NCBI RefSeq assembly: GCF_001625215.2
Contig: NC_030385.2
Location: forward strand, 44,851,598 to 44,915,597
Length of the DNA stretch: 64,000 bases
Direction of reading: 5' to 3'
Origin: Daucus carota subsp. sativus
Taxonomy: Eukaryota; Streptophyta; Magnoliopsida; Apiales; Apiaceae
Both the position numbers and the translations under genes were made by a program. The first letter of the stretch is position 1. Every line of letters starts with the position of its first letter. This document shows, piece after piece, positions 35,601-47,819 of the stretch. Under the pieces are notes generated by a model that saw nothing but the letters and a program-made list of their open reading frames with translations, was not told the DNA's origin and did no database searches.

Positions 35601-36745
35601 CAGGTGAGTTTTTGTACCTAGGAATGATTGTCCATGTATCTTTTCAATCCAATTCTATCTTAAATACATTTTTTCAGAATAAGTAACATCTAATCGTCGC
35701 TTATATATTTATCTGTGAATCCTTCAGTCAACAATGCCGTCAACCTTCAAGCACCCTGCTCATGTGCCAATGTGGAGAGGAGCCAAAGTTGCATATTTCT
35801 TTATTGCCGCGTGCTTGTTTCCCGTTGCTATTGGAGGTTTCTGGGCGTACGGAAACCTTGTGAGTATTCTGACTTAGGATTAAACTCAAACTACAAGTCC
35901 TTTTACATGCTTTCTACTACATTAATAGGCAGTAATAGTAGAAACTCGCCACTAAGAACTTGGCTGAACTCCACTCCAGTTAAAATCTCTTTAGAGCACA
36001 ATTGACATGACAGATGCTTAAAAATGTTGCTGATCCAAATCAAAATGTGAACAAAGGTTCTAAGTTATTAGATTGTTATCATGCCAGAAATTACTACGAA
36101 ATTGACAGCAGTGGCTTGCATTCGGTCATAAGCCACTTCATCCACCCCTTAACCTCACGTTTCAGCAACTGGATCAATCAAATAAGTTATAATATCATTC
36201 CTGTTGGTTTAATCACTATTTCTTATGGTTGTGTTTGTAAATGTGTTTTTTTGTAGATGCCTTCTGGCGGGATGCTCAACGCAATATTTGCATTTCACAG
36301 TCACGACATCTCAAGAGCACTCCTTGCAGTGACATTTCTTCTAGTTGTGTTCAACTGCTTAAGTAGTTTCCAGATTTACTCAATGCCTGTTTTTGACAGT
36401 TTTGAAGCTGGCTACACTAGTCGAACAAATCGCCCCTGCTCAATTTGGGTCAGGTCCGGCTTCAGAGTCTTCTACGGATTCATCTCATTCTTCATCGGGG
36501 TTGCATTGCCTTTCCTCTCCAGTCTTGCAGGCCTGCTGGGAGGACTCACATTACCCGTCACATTCGCTTACCCTTGTTTCATGTGGGTTCTTATTAAAAA
36601 GCCAACCAAATACAGTTTCAACTGGTATTTTAACTGGATCCTTGGTTGGTTAGGCATTGCATTCAGCCTGGCCTTTTCCATGGGGGGGATTTGGAGCATG
36701 GTTAATAGCGGTCTTAAGCTCAAGTTTTTCAAGCCCCCCAACTAA
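32618..36745 (+). CDS. LHTL8: Amino acid transporter, lysine/histidine transporter-like 8 (AATL1) type
   Basis: Five exons: 32618-33021, 34810-34943, 35176-35603, 35728-35859, 36257-36745, all with GT-AG junctions; 528 residues, intact. Member of the AAAP amino acid/auxin permease family, a proton-coupled plasma-membrane amino acid importer with about ten or eleven membrane helices. The cytosolic N-terminus ([20 protein letters not shown], then [16 protein letters not shown]) and the core ([49 protein letters not shown]) are those I know from Arabidopsis LHTL8. The C-terminus ends [10 protein letters not shown], also as in that protein. Two starts are possible, 32618 or 32636 (MEERPETEL); the second fits the Arabidopsis start better. 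Intron 1 is 1.8 kb. The exact substrate cannot be read from sequence. Confidence 0.95.
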
Positions 36746-36960
36746 AACGCATAGAATATGTGTATGTAATTTCTTTTACCGTGGTTTTAGTCTTAAGTTT
36801 ATTAGCATAAGTATGAAAACTGTACTCTTGTGCCTATAATTTTCATCAAAATTACATAGTCTCCTGGTGTATTTGCTTGTGTTGATGCACTAATATCTCT
36901 TCAGTACTCTGGGCTCATCCTTGTATAGCCATTTAGCATGGTTTTTTAAGAAAACATATA

Positions 36961-37187
36961 GGGCCTGTTTGGGAGCAGGAAGTATCTTCTGCTTCTGGCT
37001 TCTGCTTTTTTTGACCTGTTTGTGTAAAGAAGTAGAAGCACTTTTAAGAAGCTGAGAATGCTAGCTTCTCTCTCACAGCTTCTGCTTCTTTTCCAAACAC
37101 TTTATTAACTTATTTACTTCTCACTTCTACTCCACTTCTTCACTTTAAGCAAGAAGTCACTTTTTTTAAGCTTGGCCAAACGGCCCC
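36961..37187. mobile_element. GGGCCTGTTTGG-type MITE (Harbinger/Tourist-like)
   Basis: Ends GGGCCTGTTTGGGAG and GGCCAAACGGCCCC are inverted repeats; ATA flanks both sides. The interior is palindromic (GAAGTAGAAGCAC against CTTCTACTCCACTTCTT). Lies about 215 bp after the LHTL8 stop. Confidence 0.6.
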
Positions 37188-38510
37188 ATACTCTCTCCTT
37201 TCTTCTTCTTCTTCTTCTTTTTTTTTTGCTAAATTACTCTCTCCTTTCTTACTCACACAAACGTAAAATCTGCGTACATCTTAGTTTTCGCTTCAGAGCA
37301 TTTGGACGGGACATGTTCCATTTTATTTTATGCATCATCATCGGTGATTCGTTTTTTTTAAAATTATTTTTGATTAATTCTCAAAAAAATATTATACCAA
37401 TTTACTGATTATATTCTCATTTACTAAAAATTCCTCGATTTATTAAAAAATTCTCCAACTAATTTCGACAAATCTCGACCAATTATTTCTAATTCTCGAT
37501 TTCTGCGACCATCATCCTTCATTATTGATATTTCACACTGATATGAAACATACAGTAACAAGAACAGTAGCAGGATCTTATGCTTGCTAGTGTTCCATTG
37601 AACCAAAAATTTCAAACTTAGCTAATGTCAGTGACACTCTCCTACTAGTAAACAGTAAGAAGGCCATAGCTCATAGCTCATAGGGGTATGTGATGTTTGG
37701 GTACCCCACTCTTAACAACCATGCTCATTCACGCCACTCGCATTCCATACCAAATACCAAAACCATGAAACAGTCCCACCCTAAATTTTCTTGATTTTGT
37801 GCTCAGTGTGGCCAGATTCAGAAAAGTTGAAGCATTCAACCATGGATAGCTATCAATCATCATTCCCATTATGCGGACACACAAAATTTGATCTCTTATT
37901 GTGCCTGCCATCAACGTTGAAGAGTAACACTGGTTTTTTATGTGAATAAACGGAGCCCATGCAACCAAGCTACTTGAACTTGTAATCTTTACGTCCGTTT
38001 AAGGAGACTTGCCATATATTAAGAGCATGTCCTCTTTCTTTACTTACGTCCGTTTAAGGAGACTTGTCATATATTAAGAGCATGTCCTCTTACTCAGGTT
38101 CCAATTCGACATTCGACACTTGTTTCTCCGACCTCTATTCAAGTCCTAATAATATAGTTTATTGAAATTAGCGTTTTATTTTAAAAATGAAAATTTTCTG
38201 ATTAAGTTTTAAAAAAAAATCTTTGATTATCAATTACACTTGATTTAACTGAAAATCTCATATTCATCCAAAAAAAATTCAATAAATCCGCTATAAATCG
38301 TGAAACAGTACATCAATTGATTAGTTTTTAGTTTTGATTCTCGATTTTCACGATCAACGCTAAAATCATAGTAACATTTTGTAAAATTTATGAACATACA
38401 AGCAAGTTCACAACACACATTCCTCATAGATATTAGTATCTTTCATATATTCATACAAGAGCTACTAATTAATGTTAAACATAAGAACTAAGAACCATGA
38501 AAATCAACAA
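37188..38510. other. Intergenic spacer between the transporter and the Dof gene
   Basis: No gene recognised. Contains a TTC-rich microsatellite (37199-37220) and a 55-bp tandem duplication at about 37989-38094 (ACGTCCGTTTAAGGAGACTT repeated). Confidence 0.7.
37989..38094. repeat. Two-copy tandem repeat, 55-bp period
   Basis: ACGTCCGTTTAAGGAGACTT begins at 37991 and again at 38046; the copies differ at few positions. Function unknown. Confidence 0.85.
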
Positions 38511-39140
38511 CTATTTGACACCATTTCCAGGAGTAGACATAGCAAGATCAGACCAGCAATAGTACTCCCCCTCACCCAACCCCCCCTCAACTTGCCACGT
38601 GTTGCACCCACCACCCGGACCCACCAATTCACCACCACTAGTAGTACTAGCGCACACACTTTGATCAATTTCTCCACCGACTTCCCCTCCAATGGACCAC
38701 TCCCAGGGAGCCACATCGAACCCGAGCCCACCACCACCAAGCCCAAACTCACAGTTAAGCCCACCCATCGGATCATCCACACAAACAGCCTGATTCAAGT
38801 TCAGCTCACAAGGATTCATCACAGCCATCTCTTGCACCACCTCCTGAGGGGCTGACACGACGGGAGTTGAGCCATTGCGCGATCGTTTAACAGAAGAGGA
38901 CTTGCGGGTGCCGCCGCCGACGGGGACGTTGCGGAGAGTGCCGCCGCGAGTCCAGTAACGACGGCAGGCCTTGCAGAAGTGACGCGGCTGAGCGAGGTTG
39001 TAGTTGTTGTAGTAACAGAACTTTGTGTTAATGGAGTCGCAACGGGGGCATGGTAAAGCCTCGGTGTCTTGTGGCTTTGCTCCTGTCTGAAAAGAGAATC
39101 TCTTTGATGCTGCGGTTTTTTCGGCAGAATCAGAGGACAT
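38511..39140 (-). CDS. Dof zinc-finger transcription factor (OBP1/DOF3.4-like)
   Basis: Single-exon, 209 residues, nuclear DNA-binding protein that recognises AAAG cores. The Dof finger is complete: Cys31-x2-Cys34-x21-Cys56-x2-Cys59 within [22 protein letters not shown] and [18 protein letters not shown], followed by a basic [10 protein letters not shown] tail that can serve as nuclear signal. The start MSSDSAEK at 39140 was chosen because the longer in-frame leader (from 39254) looks like UTR and is unlike Dof N-termini. The rest is Gly/Ser-rich and ends [17 protein letters not shown]; the W-x-DLAMSTPG end resembles the OBP1/DOF3.4 and DOF5.8 group, from which I infer a cell-cycle or vascular role only loosely. 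Confidence 0.93.
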   Translation of the reverse strand: MSSDSAEKTAASKRFSFQTGAKPQDTEALPCPRCDSINTKFCYYNNYNLAQPRHFCKACRRYWTRGGTLRNVPVGGGTRKSSSVKRSRNGSTPVVSAPQEVVQEMAVMNPCELNLNQAVCVDDPMGGLNCEFGLGGGGLGFDVAPWEWSIGGEVGGEIDQSVCASTTSGGELVGPGGGCNTWQVEGGLGEGEYYCWSDLAMSTPGNGVK

Positions 39141-39544
39141 AGTTTGTGGTGTTTCTGGTTTTCTGGGACTGGTTTGTGTTGCTCTGGAAAGTTGGAAATC
39201 AAGTGTGGAGAGGAAGACAGAGTGGGAGATGTTTCGAAGTGGGCAGTGTATCATGTGGTAGTAGTATAAATATCAGGACTAATATATAACACAGGCGCAG
39301 TGGAACTAGAAATTGAAAGAATGGTGTTGAATATAAGAAATAAATGACGATTTTCTGTTAATTTTTTTTATATTAAATTGATTTATTTTTTGATCAAATA
39401 GGTTATCAAAAAATTTCGAAAAATATTATATTTGTCCGAAAAATTCGCATTCATATCTTAAAAAAACGGATATTATCAGTATCTGAATCCGTGATATACG
39501 AACTCGAAATTAAACATATTTAAATTATATAATATATAATTATA

Positions 39545-39781
39545 CTACCTCCATCCCAAATTAGATGTCCCCGTTGACTTTGGGCACGTAACTTTAGGTG
39601 CATTGACCGTCTACTTCCGAAATTTATTTTTTTATTTTTTCTTTTATAAATGAAAATTTCATATTTTAATTTTTATTTGCAAAAATAAAATTTTAAAAAT
39701 AAGTCCCGTATCTATGCGGTCAATGAGCCTTAAATTGTGTGCCCAAAATCAACGGGGCCATCTAATTTGGGATGGAAGGAG
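39545..39781. mobile_element. Stowaway-like MITE
   Basis: CTACCTCCATCCCAAATTAG on the left and its near complement CTAATTTGGGATGGAAGGAG on the right, with TA flanks (39543-39544, 39782-39783). About 237 bp. Confidence 0.82.
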
Positions 39782-39783
39782 TA

Positions 39784-41026
39784 TGTAATTAAATTGTTTT
39801 TCTATGAACCTGTATCCTTAAATATTATATATCGGGCATCGTTGCAAAAAAATTTACAAAAAAATTATATTGGGTATATAAATGTATTCTTAGATGCTGC
39901 TGTATGTCAGAGACGTGGAGGGACTGTTGGTACTATGTGCAGAGGGGCAAAGGCTATAGAATCAATCATAATATACTGGTCAAATCTTTCACACCGCAAA
40001 GTTGCAATCTGCTCAACCAAAGCATTTGGGCCTCTCGAATACGCTTAGACGTTAAGTTTCAAAGTGAAAAAATAACTGAGATAAGTGCAAGTGTAATTTA
40101 ATGTAATTTAATGAAACAATGGAAAATCTTGAAATATTTTCGTGACAATAAGGTGGAACGTGGAAGTATAGGAGAGATAATGAAATACAAGAATACTTTG
40201 GAAAATATTTTTGTCACCGAGGCTATAGATTTTCAGCTATTATGATATATAATCTTAAAGTTAAGTAATGTAAATAAGCATATGTATTTAGTAAGCAAAA
40301 GATTTATTTTTGTAATAAATCAGAAATCAATTTTCTAATAACTTCAATTTTCAGTTATATTCAATTTTAACTGATTTTAATTTGATCCAAAATCGACCTG
40401 ATTGCTAACACGAATACGACCCGTTATCCGAAATTGTCATCCTTACATGCAAACTGAAAAAAATGGGTGGTCCGATTGGTAAACAGATTGTTTTGGGTGG
40501 TTAGAAAAGCAAGGAGCCAAATGGTTAGTCTAAAGATGCAAGACAGAGCTTACACAAGTTACAAAATACAAATAACTCAATGTTATGAGTTCAACTAAAG
40601 AATAAGGTAAAGCAATGAACAGAACATACTAATAGTGTCACTCTTTGTATTTTATCACATCTTGAATTTGACCAGTTGACTGTAGAAATGAAATGACCAC
40701 TTATATTTGAAAAGTCGGTGGAAAAAATGATGAATGTCGGGAAGCGTGGTATAAGAAATAAGCATCCATGTCATAGTCTAGTCTTGCACCCTATGCAGGC
40801 AACTGGTTAGGTAAAAGGATATCATAATACTCTTTGCTTCCCTCTTGCTTGTTTCCTATGCGATTCTCTCTTATCTTCACACTGTCACTGGTTTGCAAGT
40901 TTCCTACGAGTACTGTTTTTCTGTCAAGCGGTATTTATTAATTAATTAAATATTTAAGAATATATATGAACACTTTTCTCAGTTCATGAAATATGGTGTA
41001 ATTAATTTTATACACCGACAGATATA
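39784..41026. other. Gene-free spacer
   Basis: No convincing gene. A frame at 39737-40048 has no recognisable domain and starts inside the MITE. AT-rich, no bounded repeats seen. Confidence 0.6.
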
Positions 41027-41293
41027 CTCCCTCCTTCCCGATCAATTGTATACCGTTTCTTTTTTGGATGTTCCATCATTTGTATACATTCTTAAAATAG
41101 TAACTTTTTATAATATAAAACACTATTACATCAACTACTTTTTTCCACTATCTATATTTTATAATAATAAAAACACTATTATACTCACTGTTTTCCTTCC
41201 CTCACCATTTCATCTAACTTTACTTATTTTTTACACTTCTTCTTGGTCTCCGTGTCCCAACCATTTGTATACAACCAGTTGGGACGAAGGGAG
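41027..41293. mobile_element. Stowaway-like MITE (family III)
   Basis: CTCCCTCCTTCCCGATCAAT at the left end, GTTGGGACGAAGGGAG at the right, TA flanks. The interior (TTGTATAC repeats, ACTATTACA blocks) matches the outer element at 42838-43354. Confidence 0.82.
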
Positions 41294-41901
41294 TATATGA
41301 CAAGTAAGTCTGTTTGACTTATCTTAATTTTTAGAATTAAGTTATTTATTTCTTAAAAACATGTGTGTGTGTGTATATATATTTTAAATAAACATCTATT
41401 CTATTATATATATAGAGAAATATATTACTAAAATTCACATTTATTCTATTTTAAGATGTTATTTCTGATGATTTCAAAAAAAAAAAGATGCTATTTCTGA
41501 TTTTTAGAAATCATTTAAAAATAATTACTCGTTGTCGGTTAAAATTGGAATAATTATAATTGAAATTGTTATTTACGGGTAATAGAAAATTTTTTCTTTA
41601 AAAATTAAATTATTTATTTATATTTAAAGAAACTCTGGCCGATATGCTCTCAGGTCAAGACTATCATAATGTAGAACACGTGGAATAAGACACGCGAGCT
41701 CAGTCCTGTTCATGCTAGCTTGTTCAGAGTGCCATAAGAGAGCAGTGTGCTACATTCGATTTTTTCTCTCTACCGGTCTACCCTCTCTCACTAGATTGTA
41801 GATTATGCATGTTCCCGTTTCTGTTTAATTACACACGTTTAGGGGATGTTTGGGCGGGCTTAAAAGCCCGACTGGATTTATAAGTTAAAAACATAGAAAT
41901 A

Positions 41902-42523
41902 CTCTCTCCGTCCTAATGAAATATATATATCGGACACAGAGATTGGATATGGAGAACAAGAAAAAGTGTAAGAAATGAGTAAAGTTAGATGAAAAGTGGG
42001 TAAAGTGGTGGAATCCATATATTTTTTAATAATAGATACTCCCTCCGTCCCAGCCAATTCTTTACGTTTGGTTTGGGCACGGAGGTTAAGAAATATGTAT
42101 AAAGTAGTAGAAAAGAGAAAGAAAAGTGGGTGAAGTGGTGGGACCCGTCAATTTTTAATGAATAAAAGAGAGATAGTGGAGTAAAAGTAGTGTGAAAAGG
42201 GAGTAAAAGTAGTGTGAAAAGGGAGGAAAAGTTGGGAAGTGGTGGGACCCATTGACTATTTTTGGTAAGTTTTGGAATGTAAAGAATTGGATGGGACATC
42301 CCAAAAAGGAAACTGTAAAGAACCTGGTGGGACGGAGGGAGTATGAGATAGTGGAGTAAAATAGCGGGTGTAATAATATTTTTATTATTATAAAATTGAG
42401 ATAGTGGGAGAATGTAGTGTGTATAGTAATGTTTTATAGTATAAAAAATTGCTATTTTGGGAATGTATAAAAATGATGAGATATAAAAAAAAAAATGTAT
42501 AAAATTGATTGGGATGAAGAGAG
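41902..42523. mobile_element. Stowaway-like MITE (family II) containing a second Stowaway
   Basis: Outer ends CTCTCTCCGTCCTAATGAA and GATTGGGATGAAGAGAG with TA flanks. The middle is occupied by the complete family I element at 42039-42341. Confidence 0.8.
42039..42341. mobile_element. Inner Stowaway-like MITE (family I)
   Basis: CTCCCTCCGTCCCAGCCAAT to GGTGGGACGGAGGGAG, TA flanks at 42037-42038 and 42342-42343. Holds a short internal duplication of AAAAGTAGTGTGAAAAGGGAG near 42182-42222. Confidence 0.85.
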
Positions 42524-42837
42524 TATCATTCTCGCTTGGTTCGGAGTGTTTACAGGTTGCGTTAATTGTTAAATTCTCTCTCAATTTATCGCTCATGTCG
42601 CTTGTTGAGCAAGGAGTTCACACTTCCCAACATCAACATGTTGCCAGAACACTCCACAGGCTCCGTCCGTTTTCAGGTCACCGTTCAGTTCACATGCCCA
42701 ACTCAAACATGAGCATTTCTGTAACCCTGCCACCGTACCGACATATCGGCATATCACTACCAGAGCCGTGCGTACGTTTTGGTCCTTCTGGAATCCTTTT
42801 CCCATTTTTTGGTTCATTTAATTCAATACGTTCACTA
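42524..42837. other. Unassigned spacer, less AT-rich than its surroundings
   Basis: About 300 bp of balanced base composition between two MITE nests. One open frame runs across it but starts and ends inside MITEs and has no recognisable domain. It may be a captured host fragment; I cannot name the source. Confidence 0.4.
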
Positions 42838-43354
42838 CTCTCTCCGTCCAATCAATTATATACAGTTTTTTTTTTAGAACGTCCCACCAATTGTATACAT
42901 TTCAAAAATAGTACTCCCTCCGTCCCTCCCATTCACGGAGGTTAAAAAATATGAATAAAGTAGTTGAAAAGAGAAAAAAAAGTGGGTGAAATGGTGGGAC
43001 CCACTCATTTTTAATGTTTAAAATGGAGATAGTGGAGTAAAAGTAGTGTGAAAAGGAAAGAAAAGTGGAGAAGTGGTGGGATCCATTGACCATATGTGGT
43101 AAGTTTTAAATGTAAAGAATTGGACGGGACACCCCAAAAAGGAAAGTGTAAAGAAATGGAAGGGACGGAGAGAGTAAATTTTTATAATATAAAACATCAT
43201 TACACAAACTATTTTCTTCCACTATCTCCAATATAAACACTATTACACCTTCTCACCACTATACCTACTTTTCATCTAACTTTACTCATTTCTTACATAA
43301 TTTTTTGTCTTCGTGTCCCAACTATTTGTATACAAATGGCTGGGACGGAGGGAG
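42838..43354. mobile_element. Stowaway-like MITE (family III) containing a second Stowaway
   Basis: Outer ends CTCTCTCCGTCCAATCAAT and GGCTGGGACGGAGGGAG with TA flanks (42836-42837, 43355-43356). Interrupted by the family I element at 42914-43174. Confidence 0.82.
42914..43174. mobile_element. Inner Stowaway-like MITE (family I)
   Basis: CTCCCTCCGTCCCTCCCATT to GGAAGGGACGGAGAGAG, TA flanks at 42912-42913 and 43175-43176. Its interior is colinear with 42039-42341. Confidence 0.85.
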
Positions 43355-43356
43355 TA

Positions 43357-44440
43357 GTATTTTAACATTTTTTTACTACAAAATACTAAATAGAGTTATA
43401 TAATTAATTTTCAAGATTTTTTTAAATAAAAAAAATTTATATTTAAGTTTTTATTCAGAAAATTAAAATCTTTAAAAAGAATTATAAAACTATACTTTAA
43501 AGAAGCATGGGTATAAATACGAAAAAACAGAGAACTCACTTTAATTTCCAATATCCTGAACTTCACCACTTTTTCTATTCCATTACAATTTACCCTACCA
43601 ATTAATTCCCCAGGTCCCCTCTCCGAATGGTGCTGAACATCAGCTGTTGCACAAGGTTCTTTCTTCCCTGGGGAAACATTTGCACTCATCTCCAAGGTTG
43701 CATTTGCACATAAAATTAATTCTACTAATTTACGACTGTGAGTTTCTAATTTATTTCTAGATTTAAGTCAACTTGTGACTTGTTAGACAAAATTTTAAGC
43801 TTAAAGTCGAAAATAACTTAAAGTCTGGGCTTATAATAAACACGCTCATATCTAATGCATGTTTTACATTGAAATTTACTGCTATCATGTATATAGTGTT
43901 TCCTACGAATTCAGGTCTACCAAAGTAAGATCTCTGCGAAGGCATTCCCCATATATATCTGAAACCACGGAGAGAGATGAAATTTACAGGGGTTACCATT
44001 TATATAGTTCTCTTCTTGTTACCTTGACCATTTCATTCATATGAAACCTGGGAGTTACTCGAGACAGACTCGTTTCACTACGTTGGCCAATCAGCATAAA
44101 ACTTTGTAATACTCGAAATAGGGAATGTGTAGAACAAAGAGATCCTCAAGAGTTAACAAAAGAGCACAGAGGAGGTACACCGTGAACCTCACAATTTGCA
44201 AGTTATGGATCACAAAAGGAAGCCATTTGTTTCCCATACGTTAATGCATAACAGGCAAACTAGAGATATAACATCACACATATAAACTGGCACAGATGAG
44301 CAATATAAGAACTGCAGAGAAAACGTTGATAGAGAACTAAGAGTGCAGGGAGGCTCCCGTACATACCAAAGCGTAAAAGTAACAAGGAACTGATAGACAT
44401 CCAGAGCCACATGGTGCTTTTATTCATATTTTTCAACCAG
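43357..44440. other. Spacer and 3' flank of KO1
   Basis: No gene recognised. From about 44300 the sequence resembles the 3' flank of KO2 near 48680-48740, so it is probably KO1 3' UTR. Confidence 0.6.
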
Positions 44441-47419
44441 TCAGCTCCTTGGTTTTATGATTGCCATCATTGGATGGAGTTTGCGGGATGTAAGTCCCAC
44501 GGTATCAACGTCTTCTATCTGACCATCCGTCACTCTCCATTCGAACTCTTGTATTAGTCTACCGATTGCCATACGAGAGATTGTCATTGCCTCGAGGGCT
44601 CCTGCACACACTCTCTTACCCCCTCCAAATGCCATTGACTTGTGCAAATCCATGGAGTCGGATTTTTCATCCATGAATCTCTCGGGATTCCACTGTTCAG
44701 GATTCTCCCACACATCCTTGTCCATGTTACATCCATAGATATTTATGGCAATCTAAAGAACATTATTATGATAATTGTTATAATTAAGATTATTTGAATG
44801 TTGGAGAGAAAAAACATGAAGGCATATAGAGAACTAGGGAAGAAAAGAACCTCGCTACCGGAAGGAACAAAGTAGCCTCCCAACTGAGTATCTTCATGCA
44901 CATAACGCAACGGAATGATTGGAACAGGACTGTGCATTCTTAGGGTCTCTTGGAAAATAGCATAAAGATAAGGAAGCTGAGGCAACTTCTCTTCCGTGAT
45001 TTTCTCAGACCCACACACCCTATTGATCTCCTCGTAAAGCCTTTCCTGAAGTTTGAAAAGAAATTAGTTTGATTCATAAATTCTTACATTAGAGGGTTGA
45101 ATATATAACCAACCTGTCGCTTTGAATCTTTAGCAAGTTCATATATGGCCCATTCAGTTGCAACCACGGTAGTATCTGATGTTTCAATGATCACCTCCCA
45201 AAGTAACATAAGAATTTGACTTTCTGATAGAGTTTTCCCCTCAGATTCCAAGTAATCAAGATAACACTGGACACCCTATTATAATCCCAGTCAGTTCATT
45301 GTGGTGTACAAATATTGAAAGATCAAATGATAACTCAAAAGTGTTAAAAAAAAACCTCTCTTGAAGCACTTAGTTCTCTAGCTCTCCGAACAAGGGATTT
45401 CATAACTGCCATCCTGCGGATATCCATCCGCTCTATTTTGTTTTCGAAACTTTTATTGGGAATCCATTTCAGATATGGGAAGAAGTCTCGCCAATCTACA
45501 TCAATTGCACCTACCATGGGATCATGAACAAGACAATTAAATATGTCATGTCTTGACATTTTTGTTCCAAGTTCATCCACATAAATGGACTCCACATCCT
45601 CTCCCAAAGTCTGCAAATTCCAAGTAGATATTCAGGAATCCTTTTATGTAAAATTAAAGCTACAAGTACATAAACCAGAGTACTAATAAATTAACTCACC
45701 TGTTTCATTGCGAATCCAAAAAGTCCAAACTCAAACAAATCTCTGAAATTTATAGACTCTAGAGGATGATTCTTTAACAGGGTATGCAACTGGTTTGATG
45801 TGTTTTCAATCAAAGTATCTCTGTTATTACGATGTCGCTTCTGCTCAAGGTATCGATCAAAAGTTAATAATATCAAATACTCTATGATTTAATTGTAAAA
45901 CAAAATTAAATTTGAAGTTTTTTGCTGGATCACAAACCTGAGCATTTGGTCCCAAAATATGTGTTAATAAATGTCTCTTTACTGTCTTGTGAAACTCATC
46001 ATAATCACTTGTTGCGACCATTGTTTTATCAGCAGTAAGGATCTTTAGTGCTTTTGAAAGCTTTCTAGTAGAGATGGCGGGGAATCTTGTCACCATGGCC
46101 TAAAATGAAAACCAGACAAACACTATTGCTATCACAGTCTATTCCCAATTAGAACGGAGATAGTTTGTGCATCATATATATGAACCTCAACAATGCTTCA
46201 TAAGTTTACAAAAAAGCATAATGCACAATTATGCTATGATTTAAACCACATGCTAGTCTTAATATGCCAAACAGTAATGTTTCAATAAAGAGGACTCAAA
46301 GGCACAACTCTGATACAGAGTCTTGTAAAACGAAAAGTTTTGGCACGTAGAACATCAATAACATAAACTGAGGTCATAAATGAAAAGTTTACATCAGATA
46401 CTTGATACATAAATTAGTCATAAGAATCAGTCAATCAAATGGCAACAGATGGATAAATAGATAGCTCATTCAACCCGTGTACTTTATACTTGAAATACTC
46501 ATAAGAAATGATCAATTAAATGGTAGAAGATGGATCAGATAGATAGCATCAGCACTTCTAGTTTGCTCTATTTCTTAATAACTTGGGCAATGTAAGGGAA
46601 GATATATGAGGTTGTCCTCACTATCTGTCAAACAGTATTAGTAGTATTCTCGAGAGGGGTTTAAGTAACTATTGCAAAAGTGTTCATTAAGTTGATTATG
46701 GTGGTTTGCAGGAGTGATTTGAGTAGTAAACTAAATCATAAAATAAACTGATAACACCCTCAAACAAAAGCACCCAACAGTTTAAGCTGATATAGAAAGT
46801 ATTATTAGTTTGAAATGGTTTCTACACATGTCTGTATTAACGTATATGAGGCTAAAAAATTAGAATCACGAAATTACATACAATTCATGGTACTTATACT
46901 ACAAAAACACCCCTTTGCGAATTTTAACACGAAATTGCAAATTCATTCCCAAATAGTCAGGAAGAGCAAAGAGACTACCTCCTTGACCACATCATTCGAA
47001 TTGAGAACCACCATAGTGCTGGAGCCGGTCTTAATGGAGTAAACAGGGCCATACGTCTCCGCCCACTTGGTAAACGTCTTGTGGGGTTTCTTCTCTTTCA
47101 GTTGCAGCAGATTCCCGATCAACGGTAGCCCAGGTACCTCTGCATCCAATACATAAACACAATAATAAACCTCACCCCAAAACTACACTATATACTTATC
47201 AGCACGGATTTGTTCTCGGACTCCTCCCAAAAATCAACGATTCGTCTGATCAAACAAATTCACAAACATACCTGGTAAACAAGGGAGATTCGAGGGTGAT
47301 TTCACTTTATGATCCACCACAAATTTCTTGATCAGAAACAAAGAAATACCACCAATAATTACAGCCGGGGCAAGTGCAGTACCCACAGGAGTTGACTGCA
47401 AATTCACAACTGCATCCAT
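44441..47419 (-). CDS. KO: ent-Kaurene oxidase KO1 (CYP701A), intact
   Basis: Eight exons: 47419-47272, 47139-46979, 46099-45938, 45840-45700, 45610-45356, 45275-45114, 45045-44851, 44752-44441; all GT-AG, 511 residues, the normal KO length. KO is a P450 that oxidises ent-kaurene in three steps to ent-kaurenoic acid, on the outer plastid envelope or ER. Visible marks: N-terminal hydrophobic anchor (residues 13-32), the KO block [21 protein letters not shown]-helix [14 protein letters not shown] (about 318-331), ExxR as ETLR (376-379), and haem loop [14 protein letters not shown] with the ligand Cys at about 457. It is the most diverged of the three copies ([25 protein letters not shown]). A probable untranslated first exon lies upstream near 47651-47705. 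Whether it serves gibberellin or a specialised diterpenoid pathway cannot be told from sequence. Confidence 0.95.
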
Positions 47420-47650
47420 TTTCTCTCAACTGCAACAACAAGATGTGTAAATTCAAGAACACAAACTCAACGCAGCCGAATTATTGGATTTATAATCCCA
47501 CGTCACATGATAAAAACAGTGTATTATTAATCAGATAAATATTCTCGAGGAATAAAATATTCCAGGTCGAGAATATTTATTTATCGAAGGGTGACACAGA
47601 AAATGAGGGTGACTAAGGAAAGATCCAAAGCAAGTATGGAGAAATGATAC

Positions 47651-47705
47651 CTTCAAGAATTGGACAGAACAGAAGGGCAGATGAATTTTGTCTTGTATTG
47701 TCAAA
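47651..47705 (-). other. Putative 5' untranslated exon of KO1, conserved in KO2 and KO3
   Basis: A block ending CTTGAAG|GTATCATTTC on the minus strand matches TTAAAG|GTATCATTTC upstream of KO2 (51731-51785) and a diverged version upstream of KO3 (59463-59512). It looks like an exon with a donor site; KO1 and KO3 have an acceptor (TTGCAG, AAGCAG) a few bases before the ATG. Inferred; transcripts would decide. Confidence 0.5.
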
Positions 47706-47819
47706 TATAGGATGAACAAGATACGAAGAAATAAGATTCGGACATGAGTTGAAGAAGTTTGCTGTTTTCAACATTCCGGTTTTGTCGTTAATAATCACAT
47801 ATATGACGGTATCGTTATC

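Noticed and set aside
39140-39254. Extended Dof protein starting at 39254
   Set aside because: The added 38 residues are unlike Dof N-termini and are more likely 5' [11 protein letters not shown] is the better start.
42505-42945. 146-residue plus-strand frame between MITE nests
   Set aside because: It starts and ends inside MITE sequence and shows no known domain; not supported as a gene.
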